Assembly (NCBI RefSeq): GCF_014863585.1
Contig: NZ_CP062253.1
Location: forward strand, 2,320,501-2,384,500
Direction: 5' to 3'
Source of the DNA: Pseudomonas gozinkensis
GTDB lineage: Bacteria > Pseudomonadota > Gammaproteobacteria > Pseudomonadales > Pseudomonadaceae
Length of the DNA: 64,000 nucleotides
The stretch's first letter is position 1. Each line of letters starts with the position of its first letter. The notes beneath the pieces were generated by a model, which saw only the letters and a list, made by a program, of their open reading frames with translations, ran no database searches and was not told the DNA's origin. Positions 36,427 through 45,367 of the stretch are shown here, piece by piece. The position numbers and the translations under genes were made by a program.

Positions 36427-37464
36427 TCAGCCGCGAGCGGCGCGTGGGCGATAGGCAGTGGGGTAGTAATCGCGGAACCAGGCGATGAATCGCCCCAGTC
36501 CCTCATCCAGCTCGATCCGGGGCTGGAACCCGGTGGCCTGGGCCAGATCGCTGGCCTCGGCGCAGGTATTGAGTACGTCGCCCGGCTGCAGCGGCAGCAG
36601 CTCGACCACGGCGGTCTGGCCGAGGTGTTTTTCCAGCAGGGCGAGGTAGGTTTTCAGCGCCACCGGGTGCTGGCCGCCGATGTTGAACAGGCGCCACGGG
36701 GCCATGCTGCTGGCCGGATCGGGTTGTTCGCGGTCCCACTCGGGATTGGCCCGGGGAGCGCGTTCGATCAGACGCGCGATGCTTTCGACGATGTCGTCGA
36801 TGTAGGTGAAATCGCGCTGATGTTCGCCGTAGTTGAACAGCTTCAGCGGCGAGCCCTCGCTGATGGCCTTGGCGAACTGGATCGGCGACATGTCCGGCCG
36901 GCCCCAGGGCCCATACACCGTGAAAAACCGCAGCCCGGTGCAGGCGATGCCGAACAGGTGGCTGTAACTGTGGGCCATCAACTCATTGGCTTTCTTGGTC
37001 GCGGCGTACAGCGACAGCGGATGATTGACGCCGTCCTGCACCGAGTACGGTGTGCGCTGGTTGGCGCCGTACACCGAACTGGACGAGGCGTAGATCAGGT
37101 GCTCGACCGGGTGCCGGCGGCAGCACTCCAGAATGTTCAGAAAACCGTCGAGGTTGCTGTCCAGATAAGCCCGTGGATTCTCCAGCGAATAACGCACCCC
37201 GGCCTGTGCCGCGAGATGGACCACGACTTGCGGCCGTTCACGGGCGAACAACGCTTCCAGAGCCGACGCATCCGCCAGATCAATCGTTGCGAGCTGGAAA
37301 TCACCGACCTGGTCGCGCACCCAGTCCACCCGATCGTGCTTGAGCTGCGGATCGTAGTAGCCGTTGAAATTGTCCAGACCGATCACCTGATGCCCGTCGC
37401 GCACCAGCCGCAGCACGCAATGAGCACCAATGAACCCGGCCGCACCGGTGACGAGGATTTTCAT
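36427..37464 (-). CDS. NAD-dependent epimerase, probably UDP-glucuronate 4-epimerase
   Basis: A 345-aa extended short-chain dehydrogenase. NAD motif GAAGFIGAHC starts at residue 7; the catalytic triad region has SSSSVYGANQRTPYS and YAATKKANELMAHSY (Tyr-x3-Lys). The block RFFTVYGPWGRPDMSPIQFA is characteristic of UDP-glucuronate epimerases (Gla/WbpP group). With the adjacent ugd it would supply UDP-GlcA and UDP-GalA, pointing to an acidic polymer. Overlaps ugd by 4 bp. Confidence 0.88.
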   Translation of the reverse strand: MKILVTGAAGFIGAHCVLRLVRDGHQVIGLDNFNGYYDPQLKHDRVDWVRDQVGDFQLATIDLADASALEALFARERPQVVVHLAAQAGVRYSLENPRAYLDSNLDGFLNILECCRRHPVEHLIYASSSSVYGANQRTPYSVQDGVNHPLSLYAATKKANELMAHSYSHLFGIACTGLRFFTVYGPWGRPDMSPIQFAKAISEGSPLKLFNYGEHQRDFTYIDDIVESIARLIERAPRANPEWDREQPDPASSMAPWRLFNIGGQHPVALKTYLALLEKHLGQTAVVELLPLQPGDVLNTCAEASDLAQATGFQPRIELDEGLGRFIAWFRDYYPTAYRPRAARG

Positions 37465-38813
37465 GGGCGCAACCCGTCAGGCGCGATGTGCCGCAGACCG
37501 ATGCCGCTGTAGTGCAGGCCGGCGGCTGCGACTTGTTCCGGGTTGTAGAGGTTGCGACCGTCGATGATGACTTTCGAGCGCAACTTGTTCGCCAGCAGCT
37601 CGAAATCCACCACGCGGAAATTCTTCCACTCGGTGCAGATCACCAGTGCGTCGGCGTCTTCAAGAGTGTCGTCGCGGGTGGCGCACAGGTGCAGGTCATT
37701 GCGGTAACCGTAAAGGCGCCGGCACTCGGACATGGCTTCCGGATCGTAGGCCTGCACGCTGGCGCCTTCGGCCCAGAGTGCATCCATCAGATAACGGCTG
37801 GGGGCCTCGCGCATGTCATCGGTGTTCGGCTTGAACGCCAGGCCCCAGATCGCAATGGACTTGCCGGCCAGGCCCTGAGGGAATTGCGCCTTCAGCTTGC
37901 TGAACAGGATGTGCCGCTGGCTGTCGTTGACGTCGGTGACGCTGCGCAGCAGTTTCAGCGGCATGCCGTTGTGTTCGGCGGTGTGCAGCAGGGCGCGCAG
38001 GTCCTTGGGAAAGCATGAGCCACCGAAGCCGCAGCCCGGGTAGATGAAGTGATAGCCGATGCGCGGGTCGGAGCCGATGCCCTTGCGCACCGCTTCGATG
38101 TCGGCACCGAGCAGTTCGGTGAGGTTGGCCAGCTCGTTCATGAAGCTGATGCGGGTGGCGAGCATCGCGTTGGCCGCGTACTTGGTCAGCTCGGCACTGC
38201 GGTTGTCCATGAACATCAGTTTTTCGTGATTGCGGCAGAACGGCGCGTACAGCTCGCTCATCTGCTCGCGGGCCAGGTCGTCGCGGGTGCCGACGATGAT
38301 CCGGTCCGGACGCATGCAGTCGGCGAGGGCGCTGCCTTCCTTGAGAAATTCCGGGTTGGACACCACTCGCACCGCCAGGCCGCTCTTGCCACGCCGCTGC
38401 AGTTCTTCTTCGGCGGTGTGCAGCACCTGATCCGCCGTGCCGACCGGCACCGTGGATTTGATGATCAGCGTGCGATCGTCCTCCATGAAGCTGGCGATCT
38501 GCCGCGCCACGTTGAGCACATGGCTGAGGTCGGCGGAGCCGTCTTCGTCGGCCGGCGTGCCCACGGCGATGAAGATCAGTGCGGCATGTTCCACCGCATC
38601 GCTGGCCTGGGTGCTGAACAACAAACGCCCGGCCTTGATGTTTTCTTCCAAAGTTGCCGAAAGACCCGGTTCGCTAATAGGCGGTACTGCCTGTTGCAGT
38701 TGTTTAATCTTGTTCGGGTCAATATCGACGCACAATACGCGATGTCCGACATCGGCAAGTGCGGCTGCTTGTATCAGGCCAACATAGCCCGTACCAAATA
38801 CGCTCACGTCCAT
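37461..38813 (-). CDS. ugd: UDP-glucose 6-dehydrogenase
   Basis: A 450-aa enzyme that oxidises UDP-glucose to UDP-glucuronate. The N-terminal Rossmann motif is VFGTGYVGL; the catalytic Cys lies in PGCGFGGSCFPKDLRAL. The central helix follows and the C-terminal UDP-binding domain contains IWGLAFKPNTDDMREAPS. Start at 38813 (MDVSVFG) has GAGG about 9 nt upstream; a longer frame would add 12 residues before the Rossmann strand. First gene of the operon; a dyad and a candidate promoter lie upstream. Confidence 0.93.
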   Translation of the reverse strand: MDVSVFGTGYVGLIQAAALADVGHRVLCVDIDPNKIKQLQQAVPPISEPGLSATLEENIKAGRLLFSTQASDAVEHAALIFIAVGTPADEDGSADLSHVLNVARQIASFMEDDRTLIIKSTVPVGTADQVLHTAEEELQRRGKSGLAVRVVSNPEFLKEGSALADCMRPDRIIVGTRDDLAREQMSELYAPFCRNHEKLMFMDNRSAELTKYAANAMLATRISFMNELANLTELLGADIEAVRKGIGSDPRIGYHFIYPGCGFGGSCFPKDLRALLHTAEHNGMPLKLLRSVTDVNDSQRHILFSKLKAQFPQGLAGKSIAIWGLAFKPNTDDMREAPSRYLMDALWAEGASVQAYDPEAMSECRRLYGYRNDLHLCATRDDTLEDADALVICTEWKNFRVVDFELLANKLRSKVIIDGRNLYNPEQVAAAGLHYSGIGLRHIAPDGLRP

Positions 38814-39204
38814 ATTGGCGTGCCTCGTAAGACGGTGATGAAAGATCAAAATGGAACTGTCAAAAGGGGTATAGCGCAGCGTGGGGAAAGCATGTCAGCA
38901 AAATGACATGTTGCAGGTGTATAACACCCCCAGATTTGGGGGCGAATGGCCATCAAGTGCTTGCTGTAGATGGATTTGTCCCGTCCTTGACATGTTTTTC
39001 ACATTTCAAAGAAAACGATGGACGGTCACGGACCGCGAAACTCAAGGGTTTTAACGACTTGGGTGTGTCAGATTTGAGTCAATGTTTTTTTGACGCTTTT
39101 GCTCAATGTCCGACATTTCTTGCGCTTTGATGGCCCGGTGCTAGTGTCAGAAATTGACCGACAAACGATTGACCGTGCCTTGTCGGACGCACCGCGGAAT
39201 CGCC
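38814..39204. promoter_or_regulatory. Divergent promoter region of EPS operon and sulfatase-like gene
   Basis: AT-richer than its surroundings. CATGTCA (38891-38897) and TGACATG (38904-38910) form a perfect 7-bp dyad. Its left arm overlaps a candidate -35 (TGACAT read leftward) with a candidate -10 TATACC 18 bp on (38868-38873). Next to it are GGTGT-ATA-ACACC (38916-38928) and CCCCC/GGGGG (38927-38942). Rightward, TTGACA at 38987-38992 lacks a good -10. GTCCGACA (39108-39115) and TGTCGGAC (39181-39188) are a distant inverted pair. A regulator binding the CATGTCA dyad is inference. Confidence 0.45.
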
Positions 39205-40902
39205 ATGTTTCGATATTTGAAAGAACTGCTTTTAGTTATTTATCTACTGCTTTATTCCGATTATTACCTTGAACGTTTAAGCGCCATGGGAGTCGGTCCG
39301 GCAGTACTTCTTTTTGGCGCGATGTTTTTGGCGCTTACTTTCGCATTATTACTAACGGCCTATATACGTCAGACTTTCATTCGCCACTTGTTCGCATTGG
39401 CGATGTTTGTTTCGGCGGTATTTTTCGATGTGTATACGCGGGTCACCGCTGATTACCTGACCTACAGCAGTTTCGTCTCGCTGGTGTACTCCGGCGGCTT
39501 CATCCAGGAAGCGGCGTATCAGTACCGGGGGGCGATCATCCATGGGCTGCTCAACGGGTTGCTGCTGTTGTTCGGGATCGGTCTCAAGCCACGACACGCG
39601 ATCCCGGTGCCCAATGCCTTGCGGATCGCTGCACCCTTGTGCGGTGTGTTGCTGCTCAGCGCGGTGTTGTTCGTGCGCGCCGGCGAGGGCGCGCGCGGGT
39701 TGCCGATCATGTACACGCCGCTGGCCTATCTGAACCTGTTCGGCTACGAAGCGCTGCATAACACCGTCGGCCCGCGTGAGCCGGTAACCCTGGCGCGCAA
39801 TGGCCCGGCGGTCGGCCACGACATCGTGCTGATCATCGACGAGAGCATTTCCGGCAATTACCTGGACATCAACGCGCCGTTCGGCGTGCACAGCAACCTC
39901 AAGCAGGCCCGTCCGGGCGTCGAGATCTTCAATTACGGCTACGCGGCGTCCATCGCCAATTGCAGCGCCGACACCAACATCACCCTGCGCTACGGCGGCA
40001 CGCGCGCCGACTACATGCGGATCAACAGCACGCTGCCGTCGATCTGGCAGTACGCCAAAAAGGCCGGCCTGCGCACGGTCTACATCGACGCCCAGCGCAC
40101 CGGCGGCAACCTGCAGAACCTGATGAACGATGCCGAGAAAAAGGACATCGACGAGTTCGTGCAGTTTGATCAGACCAGCGTGCGCGACCGCGACATGGCC
40201 GCCGCCGCCAAGCTGATCGAACTGCTCAACGACGACCAGCCGGAGCTGGTGCTGATCAACAAGGTCGGCGCGCATTTCCCGGTGCACGACAAATACCCGG
40301 ACGCCTTCATGGCTTACCGCCCGACCTTGCCCCGCGGGCAGTTCACGGAAGTCGCCGACACCGGTGAGCGAACCGGCTTCAACGGCCAGCCGGATGACTG
40401 GGTGCTGTATCGCAACGCCTACAAGAACACCGTGCTGTGGAACGTCGGCGAGTTCTTCTCGCGGGTGTTTGCCCAGGCCAACCTGAACAACGCGCTGCTG
40501 ATCTACACCTCCGACCACGGCCAGGACCTGCACGAACGCGGCAATCCGGGACTGAACACCCACTGCGGCGGCGATCCGGTGGAGGAAGAAGGGCTGGTGC
40601 CGCTGGTGGTGATTCAGGGCGATCAATTGCAGACGCTCGACTGGTCGGCGCAACTGGCGGCGAACAAGGACCGCTCCAGTCACTACAACATTTTCCCGAC
40701 ACTCTTGCAGTTGATGGGCTACGACCTGCCGGGGATCGAAGCGGTGTACGGCAAACCGCTGAGCGTGGCGACGGCGGATGAATTCACCTTCAACTACCGC
40801 TTCAACGCGCGGCTGGGGGCCAAGCCCGAGTGGAAACACATCGACCTGAACAGCATCGTCACGCCGGGTGAGGCGCCGACGAGTGTGGCGGTGGGGCAAT
40901 GA
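39205..40902 (+). CDS. Membrane sulfatase/phosphoethanolamine-transferase-like protein
   Basis: A 565-aa protein with about five N-terminal TM helices (to about residue 190) and a periplasmic alkaline-phosphatase-superfamily domain. The nucleophile region reads VLIIDESISGNYLDI, where EptA enzymes usually have a Thr in GE(T/S)xR; metal-binding blocks YTSDHGQDLHERG and NTHCGGDPVEEEG are present. Enzymes of this shape transfer phosphoethanolamine or other head groups to lipid A or glycans. It is divergent from the EPS operon and may decorate the polymer or lipid A. The ATG at 39205 is preferred over a TTG at 39154. Confidence 0.8.
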   Translation: MFRYLKELLLVIYLLLYSDYYLERLSAMGVGPAVLLFGAMFLALTFALLLTAYIRQTFIRHLFALAMFVSAVFFDVYTRVTADYLTYSSFVSLVYSGGFIQEAAYQYRGAIIHGLLNGLLLLFGIGLKPRHAIPVPNALRIAAPLCGVLLLSAVLFVRAGEGARGLPIMYTPLAYLNLFGYEALHNTVGPREPVTLARNGPAVGHDIVLIIDESISGNYLDINAPFGVHSNLKQARPGVEIFNYGYAASIANCSADTNITLRYGGTRADYMRINSTLPSIWQYAKKAGLRTVYIDAQRTGGNLQNLMNDAEKKDIDEFVQFDQTSVRDRDMAAAAKLIELLNDDQPELVLINKVGAHFPVHDKYPDAFMAYRPTLPRGQFTEVADTGERTGFNGQPDDWVLYRNAYKNTVLWNVGEFFSRVFAQANLNNALLIYTSDHGQDLHERGNPGLNTHCGGDPVEEEGLVPLVVIQGDQLQTLDWSAQLAANKDRSSHYNIFPTLLQLMGYDLPGIEAVYGKPLSVATADEFTFNYRFNARLGAKPEWKHIDLNSIVTPGEAPTSVAVGQ

Positions 40903-40923
40903 TTTATTGGTTGTCCTGGTTGG

Positions 40924-40996
40924 CCTCATCGCGAGCAAGCTCGCTCCCACATTTGGAATGCAGTTCCCAGTGGGAGCGAGCTTGCTCGCGATGAGG
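40924..40996. repeat. REPIN (inverted REP pair)
   Basis: CCTCATCGCGAGCAAGCTCG.. (40924-40950) and its exact inverted copy ..CGAGCTTGCTCGCGATGAGG (40970-40996) with a 19-bp loop. Follows the sulfatase-like gene and could stabilise its mRNA end. Confidence 0.92.
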
Positions 40997-41075
40997 GCGG
41001 ATCAAACACAGCAGAGTTCAGATCCATTCTTGGTATCCGCTATCCTTGCCCGACACGGATCGATCGGATGGCGGC

Positions 41076-41729
41076 ATGCTCCAGGTTCAAAACGTCTTCA
41101 AAAGCTACCTCACCCCGCAAGGCCCGTTGCCGGTGCTGCAAGGCATCGACCTGACGCTCAAGCCCGGCAGCAGCCTGGCGCTGATGGGCGAGTCGGGCAG
41201 CGGCAAGAGCACGCTGTTGCACCTGATCGCCGGGCTCGACAAAGTCGACAGCGGCAGCATCAGCAGCGGCGAACATCGGCTGGACCGGATGAGCGAGGCG
41301 CAACTGGCCAATTGGCGGCGCAGCGAAATCGGTCTGGTGTTTCAGCAGTACAACCTGATCGGCAGCCTGAGGATCGAGGACAATCTGGCGTTTCAGGCGC
41401 GGCTGGCCGGGCGGCATGACCCGCGCTGGCAGCATCATCTGGTGCAGCGTCTGGGGTTGGGCGAATTGCTCAAACGCTATCCCGAACAACTCTCCGGCGG
41501 CCAGCAACAGCGGGTCGCGCTCGGTCGGGCGCTGGCCGCGCAACCGAAACTGCTGCTGGCCGACGAGCCCACCGGCAGCCTCGACGAAGCCACCAGCGAT
41601 GAAGTGCTGCGACTGTTGCTGGAATTGCTCGATGACACCCCGACCACCTTGCTGATGGTCACCCACAGTCAACGCGTGGCGGCGCGGCTGGCGGAGCGCG
41701 TGGTGCTGTCCAGCGGTCGGTTGACGTGA
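41076..41729 (+). CDS. ABC transporter ATPase (LolD/MacB type)
   Basis: A 217-aa ATPase: Walker A GESGSGKST (about residues 38-46), Q-loop FQQYNLIGS, signature LSGGQQQRVALGRAL, Walker B LLLADEPTGSLD, H-loop MVTHS. This is the LolD/FtsE/MacB subgroup that drives FtsX-type permeases without moving substrate through the membrane. ATG at 41076 has GGATGG upstream; a TTG at 41046 would add ten residues. The stop overlaps the permease GTG start. Confidence 0.92.
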   Translation: MLQVQNVFKSYLTPQGPLPVLQGIDLTLKPGSSLALMGESGSGKSTLLHLIAGLDKVDSGSISSGEHRLDRMSEAQLANWRRSEIGLVFQQYNLIGSLRIEDNLAFQARLAGRHDPRWQHHLVQRLGLGELLKRYPEQLSGGQQQRVALGRALAAQPKLLLADEPTGSLDEATSDEVLRLLLELLDDTPTTLLMVTHSQRVAARLAERVVLSSGRLT

Positions 41730-44197
41730 AGGTTTTCCGCCACGCGCTGATGGCGCTGCTCAGCCATTGGCGGCGCCATCCGGTGCAGTTTTTCAGCGTG
41801 CTGACCGGGTTGTGGCTGGCCACCAGTCTGTTGACCGGGGTCGAAGCGCTCAACAGTCAGGCGCGGGACAGTTATGCCCGGGCCAGCCAGTTGATCGGCG
41901 GCGAACCCCAGGCCAGCCTCAGTACGCCGAATGGCGCGGCGTTCCCGCAACAATGGTTCGTTGACCTGCGGCGTCTGGGCTGGCCGGTGTCGCCGGTGCT
42001 GCAAGGGCGCCTGATTCTCAAAGGCCAAGAAAATCAGCGTCTGCAATTGATGGGCATCGAGCCCGTGTCCTTGCCCGGCGACAGCGCGGTGGCCGGGCAG
42101 GCTATGCCGATTGAACGCGTTGTCGAATTCTTCACCCCGCCGGGCAGCACCTGGATTTCTCCCGAGACGTTGCGGGCGCTGAACCTCGTCGAGGGCGCGA
42201 CCCCGGCCACCGAAACCGGCCAGACGTTGCCACCGCTGCGCGCGCAAACCGACATGGTCCCCGGCGTGCTGCTGGTGGACATTGGCGTCGCTCAGCGCGT
42301 GCTCGAACAGCCCGATCAACTGTCGCGACTGCTGCTGCCGAAGGATTTTCACGCCGAGGTGCCGGCCGCGTTCAAAGGCCAGTTGCAGCTCAAGAGCAGT
42401 GGCGAGGAAAACAACCTTGCGCGACTGACCGAAAGCTTCCACCTCAACCTCGATGCGCTCGGGTTTCTCTCGTTCATCGTCGGTTTGTTTATCGTCCACG
42501 CGGCTATCGGTCTGGCGCTGGAACAGCGCCGGGGATTGCTGCGCACCTTGCGAGCCTGTGGAGTCAGCGCGCGAATGTTGATCGCTTGCCTGATCGTCGA
42601 GCTCGGCGCACTGGCGTTAATCGGCGGGTTGTTCGGCGTGGTCAGCGGTTACTGGCTGGCGAGCGTGCTGTTGCCGGACGTCGCCGCCAGCCTGCGCGGT
42701 TTGTACGGCGCGGAAGTGGCGGGGCAGTTGCGCCTGAGTCCTTGGTGGTGGTTCAGCGGCATCGGTTTGAGCCTGCTTGGCGCGTTACTGGCCGGGGCAA
42801 ACAGTCTGCTTCGGGCCGCGCGACTGCCATTGCTGGCGGTGGCAGATCCGCAGGCCTGGCATCAGCAACATGCGCGCTGGTTGCGGCGTCAGGGTTGGGT
42901 CGCGGGTATCTGTGCAGTGATTGCGATTGCGGCGCTGGTGTGGGGCAACAGCCTCGCCAGCGGGTTTGTGTTGATGGCGGGGCTGTTGCTCGGCGCCGCG
43001 CTGGCGTTGCCGGTGTTGCTCAGCGCGCTGCTCAACGGTTTGCTCGGGCGCAGCCGCTCGGTGCTCGGGCAGTGGTTTCTAGCCGATTGCCGCCAGCAAT
43101 TGCCGGCGCTGAGCCTGGCGTTGATGGCGCTGCTGCTGGCGATGGCGGCGAACATCGGCGCCGGCAGCATGACCGCGGGTTTCCGCCAGACCTTCAACGA
43201 CTGGCTCGAACAACGGCTCACCGCCGAGCTTTACCTGAGCCCGAGCAACCCGGCTCAGGCGCGAGAGCTGTACACCTGGCTCAAACAACAACCGAACGTC
43301 ACCGCGATCATGCCCAACTGGCAGGTTTCAGTGACGCTGCAAGGCTGGCCGGCGGATGTGTTCGGGATCATCGATCATCCGCACTATCGCCAGCACTGGC
43401 CGTTGCTCGAATCTCGAGGAGACGACCCGTGGGCGGCGCTGGCCAAGGACGATGCGGTGATGCTCAGCGAACAACTGGCGCGTCGCTTGAAAGTGACGCC
43501 GGGCGATCACCTGACGATTCCCACGCCAGGCGGATCGTGGTCGCCGCGTATCGTCGGGATCTACGCCGACTACGGCAATCCCAAGGGCCATGTGCTGGTC
43601 AACAGCAATCACCTGTTGCGCGGTTGGCCGCAGCTGACGCCAAACCGCTTCAACCTGCGCATCGACCCGTCGAACATCCCGGCGCTACTCACGGCCTTGC
43701 AGACACGCTTCCAGCTCGACGACAGCCGCATCGTCGATCAGGCGCGGCTCAAGGGCTGGTCGGTGCAAGTCTTCGAGCGCACCTTCGCCGCGACCGCCGC
43801 GCTGAACAGCCTGACGTTGGCCGTCGCCGGTGTGGCGCTGTTCATCAGCCTGCTGACCCAGAGCCAGAGCCGTCTCGGTCAGCTTGCACCGCTGTGGGCC
43901 CTGGGCGTGACGCGACGGCAGTTGATGTTGCTCAACCTCGGGCAAACGTGGCTTCTGGCGCTGCTGACGCTGGTGCTGGCCTTGCCGTTGGGCATCGGCC
44001 TGGCGTGGTGTCTGGACGCGGTGATCAACGTTCAGGCCTTCGGCTGGCGTCTGCCGCTGCGGGTGTTTCCATTGCAGTTGCTGCAACTGATGGGGCTGGC
44101 GCTGCTGGCGACGTTGCTGGCCTCGGCGTGGCCGCTGTATTCGCTGTACCGCACGCAACCGGCGGACTTGTTGAGGACGTTTGCCCATGAGGACTAG
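41726..44197 (+). CDS. FtsX/LolC-like ABC permease (duplicated)
   Basis: An 823-aa permease with GTG start overlapping the ATPase stop (GTGA). It has one N-terminal TM, a periplasmic domain, a three-helix FtsX module at about residues 255-370, a further helix group, a second periplasmic domain, and another FtsX module at about 690-815 ending near the C-terminus. This duplicated architecture is known in mechanotransmission transporters that act on lipids or lipoproteins. Substrate is unknown; the next gene encodes a lipoprotein that is probably its partner. Confidence 0.88.
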   Translation: MKVFRHALMALLSHWRRHPVQFFSVLTGLWLATSLLTGVEALNSQARDSYARASQLIGGEPQASLSTPNGAAFPQQWFVDLRRLGWPVSPVLQGRLILKGQENQRLQLMGIEPVSLPGDSAVAGQAMPIERVVEFFTPPGSTWISPETLRALNLVEGATPATETGQTLPPLRAQTDMVPGVLLVDIGVAQRVLEQPDQLSRLLLPKDFHAEVPAAFKGQLQLKSSGEENNLARLTESFHLNLDALGFLSFIVGLFIVHAAIGLALEQRRGLLRTLRACGVSARMLIACLIVELGALALIGGLFGVVSGYWLASVLLPDVAASLRGLYGAEVAGQLRLSPWWWFSGIGLSLLGALLAGANSLLRAARLPLLAVADPQAWHQQHARWLRRQGWVAGICAVIAIAALVWGNSLASGFVLMAGLLLGAALALPVLLSALLNGLLGRSRSVLGQWFLADCRQQLPALSLALMALLLAMAANIGAGSMTAGFRQTFNDWLEQRLTAELYLSPSNPAQARELYTWLKQQPNVTAIMPNWQVSVTLQGWPADVFGIIDHPHYRQHWPLLESRGDDPWAALAKDDAVMLSEQLARRLKVTPGDHLTIPTPGGSWSPRIVGIYADYGNPKGHVLVNSNHLLRGWPQLTPNRFNLRIDPSNIPALLTALQTRFQLDDSRIVDQARLKGWSVQVFERTFAATAALNSLTLAVAGVALFISLLTQSQSRLGQLAPLWALGVTRRQLMLLNLGQTWLLALLTLVLALPLGIGLAWCLDAVINVQAFGWRLPLRVFPLQLLQLMGLALLATLLASAWPLYSLYRTQPADLLRTFAHED

Positions 44198-45254
44198 GTT
44201 TGCGGTGGTGTTTTTGGTGTTGTTGCTCAGTGGTTGTGACAACCCCACAGCGGAGCAGAAAGGTTTCGCCGGGATGGGGTCTCAGGCGCAGGCGTTTACG
44301 CCAGTGGTGCCGGGGCGGGTGTTCAGCTTCCCGGCGGATCACGGTGCCCATGACGGTTTTCGTATCGAATGGTGGTACGTGACGGCCAATCTGAAGGATG
44401 CGCAGGGCAACGATTTCGGCGTGCAGTGGACGTTGTTTCGCAGCGCTCTGAGCGCCTCGCCGCAGCAGCCGGGCTGGGCCAACCAGACGATCTGGCTCGG
44501 GCATGCGGCGGTGACTTCGGCCAGCGTCCACCACGCCGCCGAGCGTTACGCCCGTGGCGGCGTCGGGCAGGCAGGCGTGCGTGCAGCGCCGTTCGAGGCG
44601 TGGATCGATGACTGGCGTTTCGTCAGTCAGGCGAGCGATCCACTGGCCGACCTGCAACTCAGCGCCCGGGACAAGAACTTCAGCTACCAACTGCGCCTGA
44701 CCTCCAGCCGCCCGCTGGTGCTGCAGGGCGACAAGGGTTTCAGCCAGAAATCCGAACAGGGCCAGGCGTCGTATTACTACAGCCAACCGTTTTTCCAGGC
44801 CAGCGGCACCCTGCAGATCGATGGCCAGACCTACACCGTCAACGGCCCGGCCTGGCTTGATCGCGAGTGGAGCAGCCAGCCACTGACCGCCAACCAGACG
44901 GGCTGGGACTGGTTCTCCCTGCATCTGGACAGCGGCGAACACGTCATGCTGTACCGCATGCGTCAGAAGGAAGGGGCGCCGTACCTCACCGGCACGTGGA
45001 TTGCCGCCGATGGCCAGACCGAAACCCTGCACGCCGACCAGATCAAGCTGACCCCGCAGGGCACTGCAAAAGTCGCCGGCCGTTCGATGCCGGTGCGCTG
45101 GTCGATCGGCATTGCGGAAAAAAACCTGCAGATCACCCTCGATGCAATCAACCCAGACGCCTGGATGAACCTGCGCATTCCGTATTGGGAAGGGCCGGTG
45201 CGCCTGAGCGGCAATCGGAGCGGGCAGGGTTATCTGGAGATGACCGGGTACTGA
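44187..45254 (+). CDS. Lipocalin-like (AttH/CrtC-type) lipoprotein
   Basis: A 355-aa lipoprotein with lipobox LLSGC near residue 16. The mature part has the AttH/CrtC pattern: FSFPADHGAHDGFRIEWWYV, WTLFRSAL, and a second half with GPAWLDREWSSQ and WDWFSLHLDSGEHVMLYRMR. These two lipocalin-like halves occur in carotenoid hydratase-like and AttH proteins that sit beside FtsX-type ABC systems. Its role with the transporter, perhaps ligand handling at the membrane, is inferred. Starts within the permease gene (11-bp overlap); the ATG at 44187 is preferred to a TTG at 44181. Confidence 0.88.
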   Translation: MRTRFAVVFLVLLLSGCDNPTAEQKGFAGMGSQAQAFTPVVPGRVFSFPADHGAHDGFRIEWWYVTANLKDAQGNDFGVQWTLFRSALSASPQQPGWANQTIWLGHAAVTSASVHHAAERYARGGVGQAGVRAAPFEAWIDDWRFVSQASDPLADLQLSARDKNFSYQLRLTSSRPLVLQGDKGFSQKSEQGQASYYYSQPFFQASGTLQIDGQTYTVNGPAWLDREWSSQPLTANQTGWDWFSLHLDSGEHVMLYRMRQKEGAPYLTGTWIAADGQTETLHADQIKLTPQGTAKVAGRSMPVRWSIGIAEKNLQITLDAINPDAWMNLRIPYWEGPVRLSGNRSGQGYLEMTGY

Positions 45255-45367
45255 TTGACCCGGATCGAGGAGCAACCGCCGATCAGCGTCTATGCTCCTT
45301 GGCACGCCCGGTGCCGAGACCGATTCGGCGCCGGGTGCTGCCATCCATCACAGGGAAAGTACCGCTT

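Noticed and set aside
38987..38992. TTGACA as a rightward -35 box
   Set aside because: No acceptable -10 at 16-18 bp; too weak to call a promoter for the sulfatase-like gene.
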